Assembly (NCBI RefSeq): GCF_014217565.1
Contig: NZ_CP043661.1
Coordinates: forward strand, 744,001 to 808,000
DNA: 64,000 nucleotides
Direction of reading: 5' to 3'
DNA from: Kribbella qitaiheensis
GTDB lineage: Bacteria > Actinomycetota > Actinomycetes > Propionibacteriales > Kribbellaceae
Shown: piece after piece, positions 10,601 to 19,292 of the stretch
How positions within the stretch are numbered: the stretch's first letter is position 1
Layout of the letters: every line of letters begins with the position of its first letter
Program-made: the position numbers and the translations under genes
Notes under the pieces: generated by a model
Seen by the model: the letters and a program-made list of their open reading frames with translations, nothing else
What the model was told of the DNA's origin: nothing
Databases searched by the model: none

Positions 10601-13005
10601 GGGAGATGTACGAGAACACCGGTATCCAGCCGGAGGCGATCCAGGTGCCCGGGGCGAAGAACTCCCGGGAGTACACCGACGGTGCGCTGAAGGCGATCGA
10701 GGACAGCCTGGCCGGCAAGCCGCCGGGTACCGTCGCGGTCGTCGGCGGCGCGTGGCACCGGGGTCCGCTGCCGGACGGCAGTCTGCCGCCGGGCAGTGGT
10801 CACTGGTTCAATGCCTTCGTCGACCAGAAGGGCCGGGTCCGCTGGGCCGATGCCCAGAGTGGGAAGACCGGCGCGTGGCCGCCGAAGTACGGCAACGGCA
10901 AGGCGACCTTCGACGAGCTCGAGGTGATAACCCGCGAGCCAGGCGGCTCATGGACCTCGCCCGCGGCCCCCGGACACCCGGTCAACGCCACCCCGCCACC
11001 CCCGCACCAGCCGGGTCCGTACAACCCCCCGGCCCCGCAACACCCGGTACCGAACAACCCTTACCAGCCAGGCCCGCACAACCCGACCCCGCAACAGCCG
11101 GTACAGCACAACCCGTACCAGCCGGGCCCGCACAATCCGACCCCGCAACAGCCGGTACAGCACAACCCGTACCAGCCAGGTCCCCACAACCCGACCCCGC
11201 AACAGCCGGTACAGCACAACCCGTACCAACCGGGTCCCCACAACCCGACCCCACAGCAGCCGGTACAGCACAACCCGTACCAGCCAGGCCCCCACAACCC
11301 GACCCCGCAACAGCCGGTACCGAACAACCCGTACCAGCCGCAGACCCCGCCGATGCCGCAGCACCCACCTGCGCCGCATCAGCCGCCCACCCCGCAGCAC
11401 ACGCCAACGCAGCCGACGCAACACGCGCCCACCCAGCCGAACCAGCCCGGTCCGCAGCACACGCCGACCCAGCACGCGCCGGATGCACCGCATCCGCACG
11501 AGGACGGCAAGGTGCCGGGCGAGGGTGAGATCAACCAGCGTCTGAACCCGGAGCACGCTCCGAGTACGCCGGATGCACCGCACCCGCACCAAGACGGCAA
11601 GGTCCCGGGTGAAGGTGACATCAATCAGCGCCTGAACCCGGAGCATGGTCCGACCTCGCCGGAAGCGCGCTCGCCTCAGGCGGATCCGGCTCATCCGCAG
11701 GCGGATCCTGCGCACCCGCACGCTGATCCGGCTCACCCGCAGGCGGATCCTGCGCACCCGCAGGCGGACCCAGCACACCCGCAGGCGGACCCAGCACACC
11801 CGCACGCGGATCCGGCGCACCCTCAGTCGCACCAGCCGGCTGACGGCGTACCGGCAGCGCACGACCGCGCCCCGGACCCGTCAACCCGGCGGGACAACCC
11901 GCCGCCGCCGGACGCCCACGCCCCGCACGATCCCAACCGAATCGAAAACGCCCTCCACCCGGACGGCCCACCGGCTCCGCATGCGCCGCATGATCCGAAT
12001 CGGATCGAGAACGCCCTGCACCCGGACGGTCCGCCGGCTCCGCATGCGCCGCGTGATCCGAATCGGATTGAGAATGCGTTGCATCCGGACGGTCCGCCGG
12101 CTGCGCATGTGCCGCGTGATCCGAATCGGATTGAGAATGCGTTGCATCCGGACGGTCCGCCGGCTCCGCATGCGCCGCGTGATCCGAATCGGATCGAGAA
12201 CGCCCTGCACCCGGACGGTCCGCCGGCTCCGCATGCGCCGCGTGATCCGAATCGGATTGATCGTCGGCTTAACCCTGAGCGGCCGGTTGATCCGCGGGAG
12301 AACTACCGGGTTGAGCAGCGTGCGGAGACTCCGCATGCGCCTGAGAGGCCGGTTGATCCGCGGGAGAACTATCGGGTTGAGCAGCGGCCGGAGAGTCCGC
12401 ATGCAGCCGAGCGGCCGGTTGAGCCGCGGGACGGGCAGCAAGGTGGGCGGGCTGATGACAGTTTTGGGTCCTCGGAGGAGTGGGAGGCTGGTGATCCGGC
12501 ATTCGGGGAGACCAAGCGGGACGGGTTCGATCCGGGCTTCCACCACAAGCCGCTCGGTGACGACTTCGGGCCCGGCGTGCATGACCCGGATGGTGCGTTC
12601 CAGGACAAGGAACGCGCGATCGCGGACAAGTTCGCCGAGGAGAAGGGCTGGCGGGTGGACGGCCGGCTCGAGGACCACACGGTCGAGGGGCTGAAGAACC
12701 CCGAGTGCATGGTCCGCAAGGACCCGGGCGACGCGGGCCGGATCACCGAGTTCAAGACGCTCGACCCGCCGAAGCAGGGATCGAACCCGGTCAACGCGGT
12801 GAAGCGGAACATCAACGATGCCAGCCATCAGGTGCCGCCGAACGGCGAGGTCGTGATCGACACCCGCAACATCCCCGGGCTGACCGAAGAAGACGTCCTG
12901 CGGGCCTACAAGAAGGCACTCGGCCAGCCGAAGGGCGCCGTCGCCGCGGAGGTCCATATCATCCTCGGCGACGGACGCATCGTGACCTATCGGAAGGAAG
13001 GCTGA
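7656..13005 (+). CDS. Giant T7SS polymorphic toxin with two toxin domains (one-base frameshift in this sequence)
   Basis: Removing one extra base at 8483-8487 (GGGCC for GGCC) joins two open frames into about 1,782 residues. The N-terminal 280 residues are helical, WXG/LXG-like, with a hydrophobic stretch around GVFVDGILGTLDALTTLIP. Pro/His/Thr/Ser-rich spacer repeats start near 8900. An internal domain (about 10438-10950) has the papain-fold/glutamine deamidase triad: Cys in NNCGDSSRSF (10507), His in SGHWFNAF (10801) and Asp/Gln in WADAQSG (10849). More repeats follow. The C-terminus (about 12589-13002) resembles the CdiA C-terminal tRNA nuclease of the PD-(D/E)XK class, with EFK at 12748-12756 and a conserved-looking INDASHQ. 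The next gene overlaps the stop (TGATG), as expected for immunity. The repeats' tandem DNA makes copy number unstable. Confidence 0.8.
9082..9291 (+). repeat. 21-nt coding repeat (TP-A-S/T-HSD), ten units
   Basis: Ten 7-residue units of the pattern TPASHSD/TPATHSD lie in the toxin spacer. Most unit differences are silent or S/T swaps. This looks like an extended, glycosylation-prone or cell-wall-spanning linker. Confidence 0.9.
9352..9663 (+). repeat. 24-nt coding repeat in 48-nt higher-order copies, thirteen units
   Basis: Thirteen 8-residue units alternate THSPDGPT and THSPDSPT, giving six nearly identical 48-nt copies. Nucleotide identity between copies is so high that recent expansion is likely, and read-length-limited assembly may have mis-counted them. 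Confidence 0.9.
10198..10287 (+). repeat. 18-nt coding repeat (HQPNAP), about five units
   Basis: About five HQPNAP hexapeptide units immediately precede the internal papain-fold domain of the toxin. The copies differ by synonymous changes only. Confidence 0.8.
11059..11328 (+). repeat. 54-nt coding repeat, five units
   Basis: Five 18-residue units of the form PYQPGPHNPTPQQPVQHN follow the papain-fold domain. The units are nearly identical at DNA level. Confidence 0.88.
11677..11823 (+). repeat. 21-nt coding repeat (Q/H-ADPAHP), seven units
   Basis: Seven units of QADPAHP or HADPAHP lie in the second spacer of the toxin. They are unrelated in sequence to the upstream HSD repeats but have the same Pro/His-rich style. 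Confidence 0.88.
11926..12240 (+). repeat. 63-nt coding repeat (DPNRIENALHPDGPP type), five units
   Basis: Five 21-residue units built on DPNRIENALHPDGPPAPHAP follow one another. Diverged relatives of the same unit occur at about 9700-9930 (DPNRIHDRLNPDSP, DSRLHPDGPP) and at 11540-11640 (NQRLNPEH), so one ancestral module was reused along the protein. Confidence 0.88.
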
Positions 13006-13478
13006 TGGCCGACCGGGAGATTCTCTTCCTGAAGACCGCGGCATCGGTCGAGGACGAAGCCAACCTGCTGCAGGAGATGCTCGAGCTCGAGCCGATCCCG
13101 CATCAGGCCGGTGCGGCCGACGACGAGTTCGGCCTGCGCGGCCCGGCCAGGACTGTGGACGGGACGCTCGGCTTCGAGGTACGAGCCAACTCGTACTCCG
13201 AGGAAGACCCGGATCCCGAGGACGTCCAGGCGTTCGACGGTTATCCGGTCGAGATCGACATCTGGCTGGGCGGTCGTGGCCCGGCGCAGCAGCAGGAGGG
13301 CAGGCTGGTCTTCGATCTGCTGGTCGAGGGCCGGCCGGACGTGCCGATGCTGCTCTGCCACACTCTGGACCGGCTGATCGCCGCGTACCTGCCGGGCCGT
13401 GGCGTGTACGAGTTCCCGCCTGATACCTCAGTGGACGCGCCGCATGCGGACCGCTGGAAGGAATGGGTGGCGGAGTGA
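13005..13478 (+). CDS. Probable immunity protein for the C-terminal toxin
   Basis: The product is a 157-residue soluble acidic protein without signal or TM segments. Its ATG overlaps the toxin stop codon (TGATG), so translation is likely coupled. This is the standard arrangement for a cognate immunity gene next to a CdiA-type C-terminal nuclease. Recognisable stretches are EVRANSYSEEDPDPEDVQAF and VDIWLGGRG-like VEIDIWLGGRG. I do not recognise a named immunity family. Role is inferred from position, size and acidity. Confidence 0.65.
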   Translation: MADREILFLKTAASVEDEANLLQEMLELEPIPHQAGAADDEFGLRGPARTVDGTLGFEVRANSYSEEDPDPEDVQAFDGYPVEIDIWLGGRGPAQQQEGRLVFDLLVEGRPDVPMLLCHTLDRLIAAYLPGRGVYEFPPDTSVDAPHADRWKEWVAE

Positions 13479-13493
13479 ACGGAAGGACAAGAC

Positions 13494-13838
13494 ATGCCTG
13501 AGAGCGTTGACCAGGAGCTGCTGGATCGCGCGTATGTGCGGCTGGCCGAGTACCACAACGAGGATCTGCCGGAGGGCATCCCCGCGGCCACCCCGGAGGC
13601 GTTCGCGGGCTACCAGGTCACGCCGTACGAGGAGTGGTTGATCTTCAACGCCCCGGACGGTTTCACCAACCAGACCTTCCTGGTCAGTGATCAGATGGTC
13701 TACGAGACGCCGGGCTGGGAATCGTACGAGGACGCGCTCGCCGAGGCCCGTGCGCTGAAGGCCGCGGGCGCGACCCGTCGCCCGGAAGAACCGGACGACG
13801 ACGAAGATGATGACGACGAGGACGAGGACGAGGACTGA
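13494..13838 (+). CDS. Small acidic protein, second candidate immunity factor
   Basis: The 114-residue protein has a compact N-terminal domain (YHNEDLPEGIPAATPEAFAGY, then EEWLIFNAPDGFTNQTFLVSD). It ends in an almost uninterrupted run of about 20 Asp/Glu residues. It begins 16 nt after the first immunity candidate with RBS GGAAGG. The acidic tail could mimic nucleic acid and block a nuclease, or the protein could neutralise the internal deamidase domain. Both ideas are inference. A short stem (CAGCC/GGCTG) lies just past the stop, before the convergent gene. Confidence 0.6.
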   Translation: MPESVDQELLDRAYVRLAEYHNEDLPEGIPAATPEAFAGYQVTPYEEWLIFNAPDGFTNQTFLVSDQMVYETPGWESYEDALAEARALKAAGATRRPEEPDDDEDDDDEDEDED

Positions 13839-13861
13839 CCAGTAGTCAGCCGAAAGGCTGG

Positions 13862-14752
13862 CTAGCGGTTCAGCCAGCGGCGCCAAGCGGGAGTGCGTAG
13901 CGGCTTCGGCAGGGTGACGGCGGGGGAGCGGTCCAGGTCAACGGGGACTTCGGCGAGGAGTTCGCCGACCAGCCAGTAGATGCTTGCTGTGCAAGGGTCC
14001 GCGGCGTCTGCGTTGGTCTTCGCCACCCAGCGGGCGAACTCGTCGGCTCTGGTCTGCATGTCCGCGCGCCGGTCGACCGGACACGCGGCGAGCAGATCAG
14101 TGGCCGGTACTGCGAGCAGCAGCCCGCGTCCGCTGCCAGCTCGTGGCATCAGGCGTTCGTGATCGACCAGAGCCATCCCGACGGACTGGTCGCCGGCCCG
14201 GTGCAACACGGACCAAGGCGCATCGGCGACGGGCTGGAACGTCAACCCGGTCAGGCCGTTCAGCGTCAGGTCGAGCCCGGACGGCCGGTCGGGCAGATGC
14301 AGTCCGTGCATCACCTGCCGTACCTGGGTCAGCCGCTGCCAGTCCGAACCGCTCTGGATGCCGAACACGATCTCGAAGTACCGGCCGAACGGAACGCTCA
14401 GCCCGGCCAGCACGCTGCCGGAAGGATCCGACCAGCCGCGAGGCCGCAGCGTGACCCGTTGGCGCGCGGCGACTTCGCCGTACAGGTGCTCGTCGGTGGC
14501 GATGCCGATCTCGTCGACGACGGCGCGGAGCCAGTCGTCGACCGTACGCGGCCACAGGTGATTCGGTTGCTCACGGCATCGGTCGATCAGTTCGACCAGT
14601 CCGACCTCGGCACTGGACGACAACCCGCCGCGACTCCAGCGCAGCTTGACGAGTGGGCCCGCCGGGTCGAGTTCGGCGTCCGGCAGCAGTACCGGGAGAA
14701 GATCGGCGACCAGGTCCAGCACCTGCCTGCCGTCGAACGGTGTATCGGTCAT
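13862..14752 (-). CDS. Unknown T7SS-island protein
   Basis: The 296-residue cytoplasmic-looking protein has no signal peptide or TM helix and matches no family I can name with certainty. It begins MTDTPFDGRQVLDLVADLLP, is rich in Leu/Asp, and shows a middle segment GRYFEIVFGIQSGSDWQRL and a basic end (TPAWRRWLNR). It is the only minus-strand gene inside the T7SS island. It is convergent with the immunity genes and divergent from eccC (about 100 nt between starts), so it may be an accessory or regulator of secretion. No function is assigned. Confidence 0.6.
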   Translation of the reverse strand: MTDTPFDGRQVLDLVADLLPVLLPDAELDPAGPLVKLRWSRGGLSSSAEVGLVELIDRCREQPNHLWPRTVDDWLRAVVDEIGIATDEHLYGEVAARQRVTLRPRGWSDPSGSVLAGLSVPFGRYFEIVFGIQSGSDWQRLTQVRQVMHGLHLPDRPSGLDLTLNGLTGLTFQPVADAPWSVLHRAGDQSVGMALVDHERLMPRAGSGRGLLLAVPATDLLAACPVDRRADMQTRADEFARWVAKTNADAADPCTASIYWLVGELLAEVPVDLDRSPAVTLPKPLRTPAWRRWLNR

Positions 14753-14853
14753 CAGTGATGAGCTCCGCCTCTACTAGAGTCGCGTGCAGCATGCCATCTG
14801 AGGCGTTCACACAGTTCAGTCGAGGGGCCGAGCGGCTCAGCTGAGGAGAGAAA

Positions 14854-17800
14854 GTGTCGACCCGACTTGTGCACCGCCCGGCGCGGAGCACCAGGAGCAT
14901 CGACACCGGGCAACCGCGGGTGATCGAAACCCCGCCGCCCGGCGCGCGCGGCAAGGCCGGCGGCAACGCGATGCAGGCGTTGATGCCGGCGGTCGGCGTG
15001 CTCGGTTCGGTCGGAATGATGAGCACGATGCGGACCGGCACGTCGGCGGTGATCGGCGTGGGCGTGTTGTTCCTCACGTTGATCGGGACCTTCGGGATGG
15101 CGTTCTCGTCCCGCGGCCGGGCCGGCAAGGAGAGCCGCGAACAGCGCAACCGGTACCTCGACTACCTGGAACGGCTCCGCGAGGACTTCGGCAAGATGGA
15201 ACGCTCCAGCCGCAAGACCGCGCTGGCGCTGAACCCGCCGGCCGATGCGCTGGTGGACTGCGTCCGCGACCCGGCCCGGCTGTGGGAGCGGCGTCGCGGC
15301 GACTCCGACTTCCTGCTGGTCCGGTGCGCGACCGGGCGGATGCCGGTGGTGCCCGCGACGCTGGCGGCTTCCGGTTCGATGATGGACCCGCCGGACCCGT
15401 TCATGATGGCGGAGGCGGAGGCGCTGGCCCGCCGGTTCGCGTTGATGCCCGACATGCCGTTGACGATCCCGCTGGATCTGGCCGGCAACGTCAGCATCGT
15501 TGGCGACCGCGACGGCGTAGTACGGATTGCCAGGGCTCTGATGCTGCAGGCCGCGGTGTTCCATGCGCCGGAGGACCTGGAGATGGCGGCGTGTTTCCCG
15601 CCGGCTTCCGTCGAGCAGTGGCAGTGGATCGGCTGGCTGCCGCATGCCGTCGACGCGGACCGTCGCGAAGGTCCGCATCCGTTCCGCCGGATCGCCCAGA
15701 AGCCGGATGAGCTGGCTGGTCTGATCAGCGAGGACGTGGCTTCGCGCGCAACGCTGGCGAGCGAGGCGAAGCGCGGCTCGCTCGGCAACGGCGACGCGCG
15801 CCGGATGATCCAGCGCATGCTCGTCCTGCACGACACGTACGGCGAGGTTGCCACCGAGGTGGTCACCAACGACGAGACGCTGTCCGTGGGAGACGTGGGT
15901 GTGACAGTCCTGCACCTGGTGTCCGACCGGATGCAGGAGCCGAGCAACGTCGCGATCCGGATCACCGTGCAGGAAGGCCAGGTGCTGGTCGAGGACCTGC
16001 GCGGCGGCGGCTACATGACCGCAGAGGGGCAGCTGGACGACACCCCGCTGGCCACGGCCGAAGGCCTCGCCCGGTCGCTGGCACCGTTGCGGCTGTCCGA
16101 GGAGTCGCTCGAAGAGGACGCCTCGCTCAAAACCATCGACTTCATGAACCTGTTGCAGATCGACGACCCCGGCAACGTGGACCTGGACCGGATGTGGACG
16201 CCTCGCAACGAGCGCGCGTTCCTGCGGGTGCCGCTTGGTCTGGACAGCGCCGGTCAGCCGGTCGTGCTCGACCTGAAGGAGTCGGCGCAGCTGGGGATGG
16301 GGCCGCACGGTCTCTGCATCGGCGCGACCGGTTCCGGCAAGTCCGAAGTACTGCGAACGCTGGTGATGGGCCTGCTCGCGACGCACTCGCCGGAAGACCT
16401 GGCGATGGTGCTGATCGACTACAAGGGTGGTGCGACCTTCGCGCCGTTCGAAGGCGTACCGCACGTGGCCGGCATCATCACGAACCTGGTCGACGACCCG
16501 AGCCTGACCGAGCGGGCGTATGCCAGCCTCGCCGGTGAGGTGCAAAGGCGCCAGCAGATGCTGAAGGACGCGGGTAACGTCGCCAACATCACCGACTACC
16601 GGTTGCTCCGCAAGCAACAGCCGGACCTTCCGGCGTACCCGCACCTGTTCGTGCTGATCGACGAGTTCGGCGAGCTGCTCACGGCGCGGCCGGACTTCAT
16701 CGACCTGTTCCTCTCGATCGGCCGCATCGGCCGGTCGATCGGGGTGCACCTGCTGCTGGCCAGCCAGCGGGTCGAGGGCGGCAAGCTGCGCGGTCTGGAG
16801 ACCTACCTTTCGTACCGGCTCGGTCTGCGGACGTTCTCCGCCGAGGAGAGCCAGACCGTGCTGAACACGCCTGACGCGTTCCACTTGCCGCCGCTGCCGG
16901 GCTTCGGGTATCTGAAGGTCGACACGTCCGTGTACCAGCGCTTCCGCGCGGCGTACGTGTCCGGTCCGTACAAGGGCGCTCTGGCCGCTGCTGAGGAGAA
17001 GGACAGCGACGGTCCCGCCGTCCGGCCGTACCTCGTCACGCCGTACCAGCAGCCGGATCTGGCAAAGCTGGCTGCTGAGGACGAGAAGGACGAGGACAAG
17101 AACGACTCGACCGAGCGGACCACCGGGCCGACTGTGCTCGGTGTGTTCGTCGAGCAGGTGAAGCCGTCGTCGGCGCCGGTGCCGCAGGTGTGGCTGCCGC
17201 CGCTGCCGAAGGTCTGCACGCTGGACCAGGTCGGTGGTCCGGTGGACATCGGTCAGCGTGGGCTGCAGTTCGCAGTACCGGCGCCGCCGATGTCTCCCGC
17301 GATCGGTGTCATCGACGACCCCCGCAAGCAGACGCAGAGCGTCATGCGACTCGACCTGACCCAGGCAGGTGGACACTGCGCCTTGGTCGGTGGTCCGCAA
17401 TCGGGCAAGACCACCTTCCTGCGATCGCTGGTGACCTCACTGGCGCACAGTTACACACCGCAGGAAGTCGCGGTCTACGCGATCGACCTGGCCGGTGGTG
17501 GTCTGCAGCCGCTCGCCGACCTGCCGCACGTGGGCGGGGTGGCGATCCGGACCGACCGGGAGAAGATCCGCCGGACGCTGGAAGAGGTCCGCGGCATGCT
17601 CGACCAGCGCGAGCTGATCTTCCGCGACCGCGGCATCGACACGATGGAACGGCTCCGCTCGATGCACGCGGCGGGCGCCCTACCGGAGTTGCCGGTAGCG
17701 GACGTCGTCCTGGTGCTGGACAACTACGGCGCGATCAAGACCACCTTCGAGGACCTCGAGGAGCCGATCGCCGATCTGCTCGGCCGGGGTAGCAGCTACG

Positions 17801-18882
17801 GCATCCACATCGTCACCACGATGATCCGGTGGACCGACGTACGGATGGCCTCGCAGGCACTGTTCGGCACGGTGCTGGAGCTGCGGCTGAACGACCCGGC
17901 CGACTCCAACATCGAACGCCGGCTGCAGGAGACGATGCGGAACGCCGGTCCAGGGCGGGTGCTGATGCCGCGGACCAAGCTGTTCGGCCAGCTCGCGCTG
18001 CCGCGGGTCGACAGCCTGTTGCAGGACGACGACCTGAGCGAGGCGATGCAGGGCCAGGCGCTGGCGCTCGCGTCCGCCTGGCAAGGCCCGACCGCGCCCA
18101 AGGTCCGGGTGCTGCCGCTGCGGCTGGAGCGCAAGACGCTGCCGAACGCGCAGCAGGAGCCGGTGACCGTGCCGATCGGCATGGACGAGACCCGGATGGC
18201 GCCGGTGCTGCTGGACATGTTCGACCGGGACGGCAACCTGGTGATCTTCGGCGACACCAAGTCCGGCAAGACCAACCTGCTGAAGCTGATCATGCAGCAG
18301 TTGATCGACCGGTACAGCTCGGACGAGGTCGTGTTCGCGGTGATGGATCCGCGCCGCGGCCTGCGAGGCTTCCTGCCGGAGGCCTACCTCGGCGGCTACG
18401 CCACCAGCGGCCGGGTCGGTGCCGGGCTGGCTGCCGGAGTCGCCGGCGAGCTGGAGAAGCGGCTGCCGGACGACTCGAACGAAGGAGCGCCGGTGCCGGT
18501 CGCCGGACCGCGCGTGATCGTGGTCGCGGACGACTACGACCTGCTGACCACCGGCGGCCAGGCCCCGATGGATCCGTTCCTGCCCTACATCGCGTCGGGC
18601 CGGGACATCAACCTGCACTTCCTGATCGCCCGGCGGGCCGCCGGTGCGAGCAGGGCGATGTACGAACCGTTCCTGACTACCGTGACGGAGTCCGGGACGG
18701 CCGGACTGGTGCTGTCCGGCGACCGGACCGAGGGCGCATTGTTCACCGGTGCGACGCCGGGGAACTTCCCGTCCGGCCGTGGATTGTTCGTCCGCCGCGG
18801 CGAACGCCCGTTGCTGATCCAGACGGCACTGGCGGACGGAACCGCGAGCACCGAAGACGTAGATGGCGGAGGAGAGCAGTGA
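14854..18882 (+). CDS. eccC: Type VII secretion ATPase EccC (fused EccCa/EccCb)
   Basis: EccC is the FtsK/SpoIIIE-type motor that recognises and exports WXG100 substrates through the inner-membrane T7SS complex. The 1,342-residue protein has two N-terminal TM helices (residues about 45-85) and three ATPase modules, with Walker A sequences GATGSGKS (490-497), GPQSGKTT (847-854) and GDTKSGKT (1133-1140). The first Walker B region reads LFVLIDEFGELL. Full length and all three P-loops indicate an intact motor, with Ca and Cb fused as in most non-mycobacterial actinobacteria. GTG start at 14854 follows GAGGAGAG. Its stop overlaps the next start (GTGA). Confidence 0.95.
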   Translation: MSTRLVHRPARSTRSIDTGQPRVIETPPPGARGKAGGNAMQALMPAVGVLGSVGMMSTMRTGTSAVIGVGVLFLTLIGTFGMAFSSRGRAGKESREQRNRYLDYLERLREDFGKMERSSRKTALALNPPADALVDCVRDPARLWERRRGDSDFLLVRCATGRMPVVPATLAASGSMMDPPDPFMMAEAEALARRFALMPDMPLTIPLDLAGNVSIVGDRDGVVRIARALMLQAAVFHAPEDLEMAACFPPASVEQWQWIGWLPHAVDADRREGPHPFRRIAQKPDELAGLISEDVASRATLASEAKRGSLGNGDARRMIQRMLVLHDTYGEVATEVVTNDETLSVGDVGVTVLHLVSDRMQEPSNVAIRITVQEGQVLVEDLRGGGYMTAEGQLDDTPLATAEGLARSLAPLRLSEESLEEDASLKTIDFMNLLQIDDPGNVDLDRMWTPRNERAFLRVPLGLDSAGQPVVLDLKESAQLGMGPHGLCIGATGSGKSEVLRTLVMGLLATHSPEDLAMVLIDYKGGATFAPFEGVPHVAGIITNLVDDPSLTERAYASLAGEVQRRQQMLKDAGNVANITDYRLLRKQQPDLPAYPHLFVLIDEFGELLTARPDFIDLFLSIGRIGRSIGVHLLLASQRVEGGKLRGLETYLSYRLGLRTFSAEESQTVLNTPDAFHLPPLPGFGYLKVDTSVYQRFRAAYVSGPYKGALAAAEEKDSDGPAVRPYLVTPYQQPDLAKLAAEDEKDEDKNDSTERTTGPTVLGVFVEQVKPSSAPVPQVWLPPLPKVCTLDQVGGPVDIGQRGLQFAVPAPPMSPAIGVIDDPRKQTQSVMRLDLTQAGGHCALVGGPQSGKTTFLRSLVTSLAHSYTPQEVAVYAIDLAGGGLQPLADLPHVGGVAIRTDREKIRRTLEEVRGMLDQRELIFRDRGIDTMERLRSMHAAGALPELPVADVVLVLDNYGAIKTTFEDLEEPIADLLGRGSSYGIHIVTTMIRWTDVRMASQALFGTVLELRLNDPADSNIERRLQETMRNAGPGRVLMPRTKLFGQLALPRVDSLLQDDDLSEAMQGQALALASAWQGPTAPKVRVLPLRLERKTLPNAQQEPVTVPIGMDETRMAPVLLDMFDRDGNLVIFGDTKSGKTNLLKLIMQQLIDRYSSDEVVFAVMDPRRGLRGFLPEAYLGGYATSGRVGAGLAAGVAGELEKRLPDDSNEGAPVPVAGPRVIVVADDYDLLTTGGQAPMDPFLPYIASGRDINLHFLIARRAAGASRAMYEPFLTTVTESGTAGLVLSGDRTEGALFTGATPGNFPSGRGLFVRRGERPLLIQTALADGTASTEDVDGGGEQ

Positions 18883-19292
18883 GCTACGACGTGGTGGCAC
18901 TGATCGACGGGCGACCGTCGTACCAGGATGTGCTGGCGGGCATGATGGCCGCCGGGCCGGACTGGCTGGTGCGAGATGTGTCCGACGGCGCGGTACTGCA
19001 GCTGTGCAACCCCGACGGGGTGCCGCTTGCCTCGCTGGAGGCGCCGATCCTGATCCAGGTGCCCGGCGAGGTGGAGCGCCTGCTCGGGCCGGAGCTGGCC
19101 GGCGTTCCGACACCGGTCTGGTGGGCCGAGGTCCGGGCGAACCCGCAGGAAGGTGGGCCCGAGCTGGCCGACCGGTACGCCGCGGAGCTGGTGAAGCGCC
19201 TCGGTGGGCAGGTCTGGAAGCCGGCCCCGCCGCCGTTCGACCCGCCGACCGGACCCGCCGGCGCCGACGTTGCTGGAGGCAACAATGCCTAA
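18879..19292 (+). CDS. T7SS protein resembling the N-terminal half of DUF6177 proteins
   Basis: The 137-residue protein reads SYDVVALIDGRPSYQDVLAG, then GAVLQLCNPDGVPLASLEAP and ILIQVPGEVERLLGPEL, and ends with a Pro-rich tail after KRLGGQVWKP. These blocks resemble, from memory, the first domain of streptomycete DUF6177 T7SS proteins, where both domains are in one chain. Here the second domain is encoded by the next gene, whose ATG overlaps this stop. GTG start overlaps the eccC stop, with GGAGGA upstream. Likely a cytoplasmic accessory of secretion. Confidence 0.6.
   Translation: MSYDVVALIDGRPSYQDVLAGMMAAGPDWLVRDVSDGAVLQLCNPDGVPLASLEAPILIQVPGEVERLLGPELAGVPTPVWWAEVRANPQEGGPELADRYAAELVKRLGGQVWKPAPPPFDPPTGPAGADVAGGNNA

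Noticed and set aside
8959..10803. Minus-strand Arg/Val-rich 614-codon frame
   Set aside because: Antisense of toxin spacer repeats and of the papain-fold domain. No independent coding evidence.
14752..17400. Minus-strand 882-codon frame opposite eccC
   Set aside because: Antisense shadow of EccC, with no domain signature.
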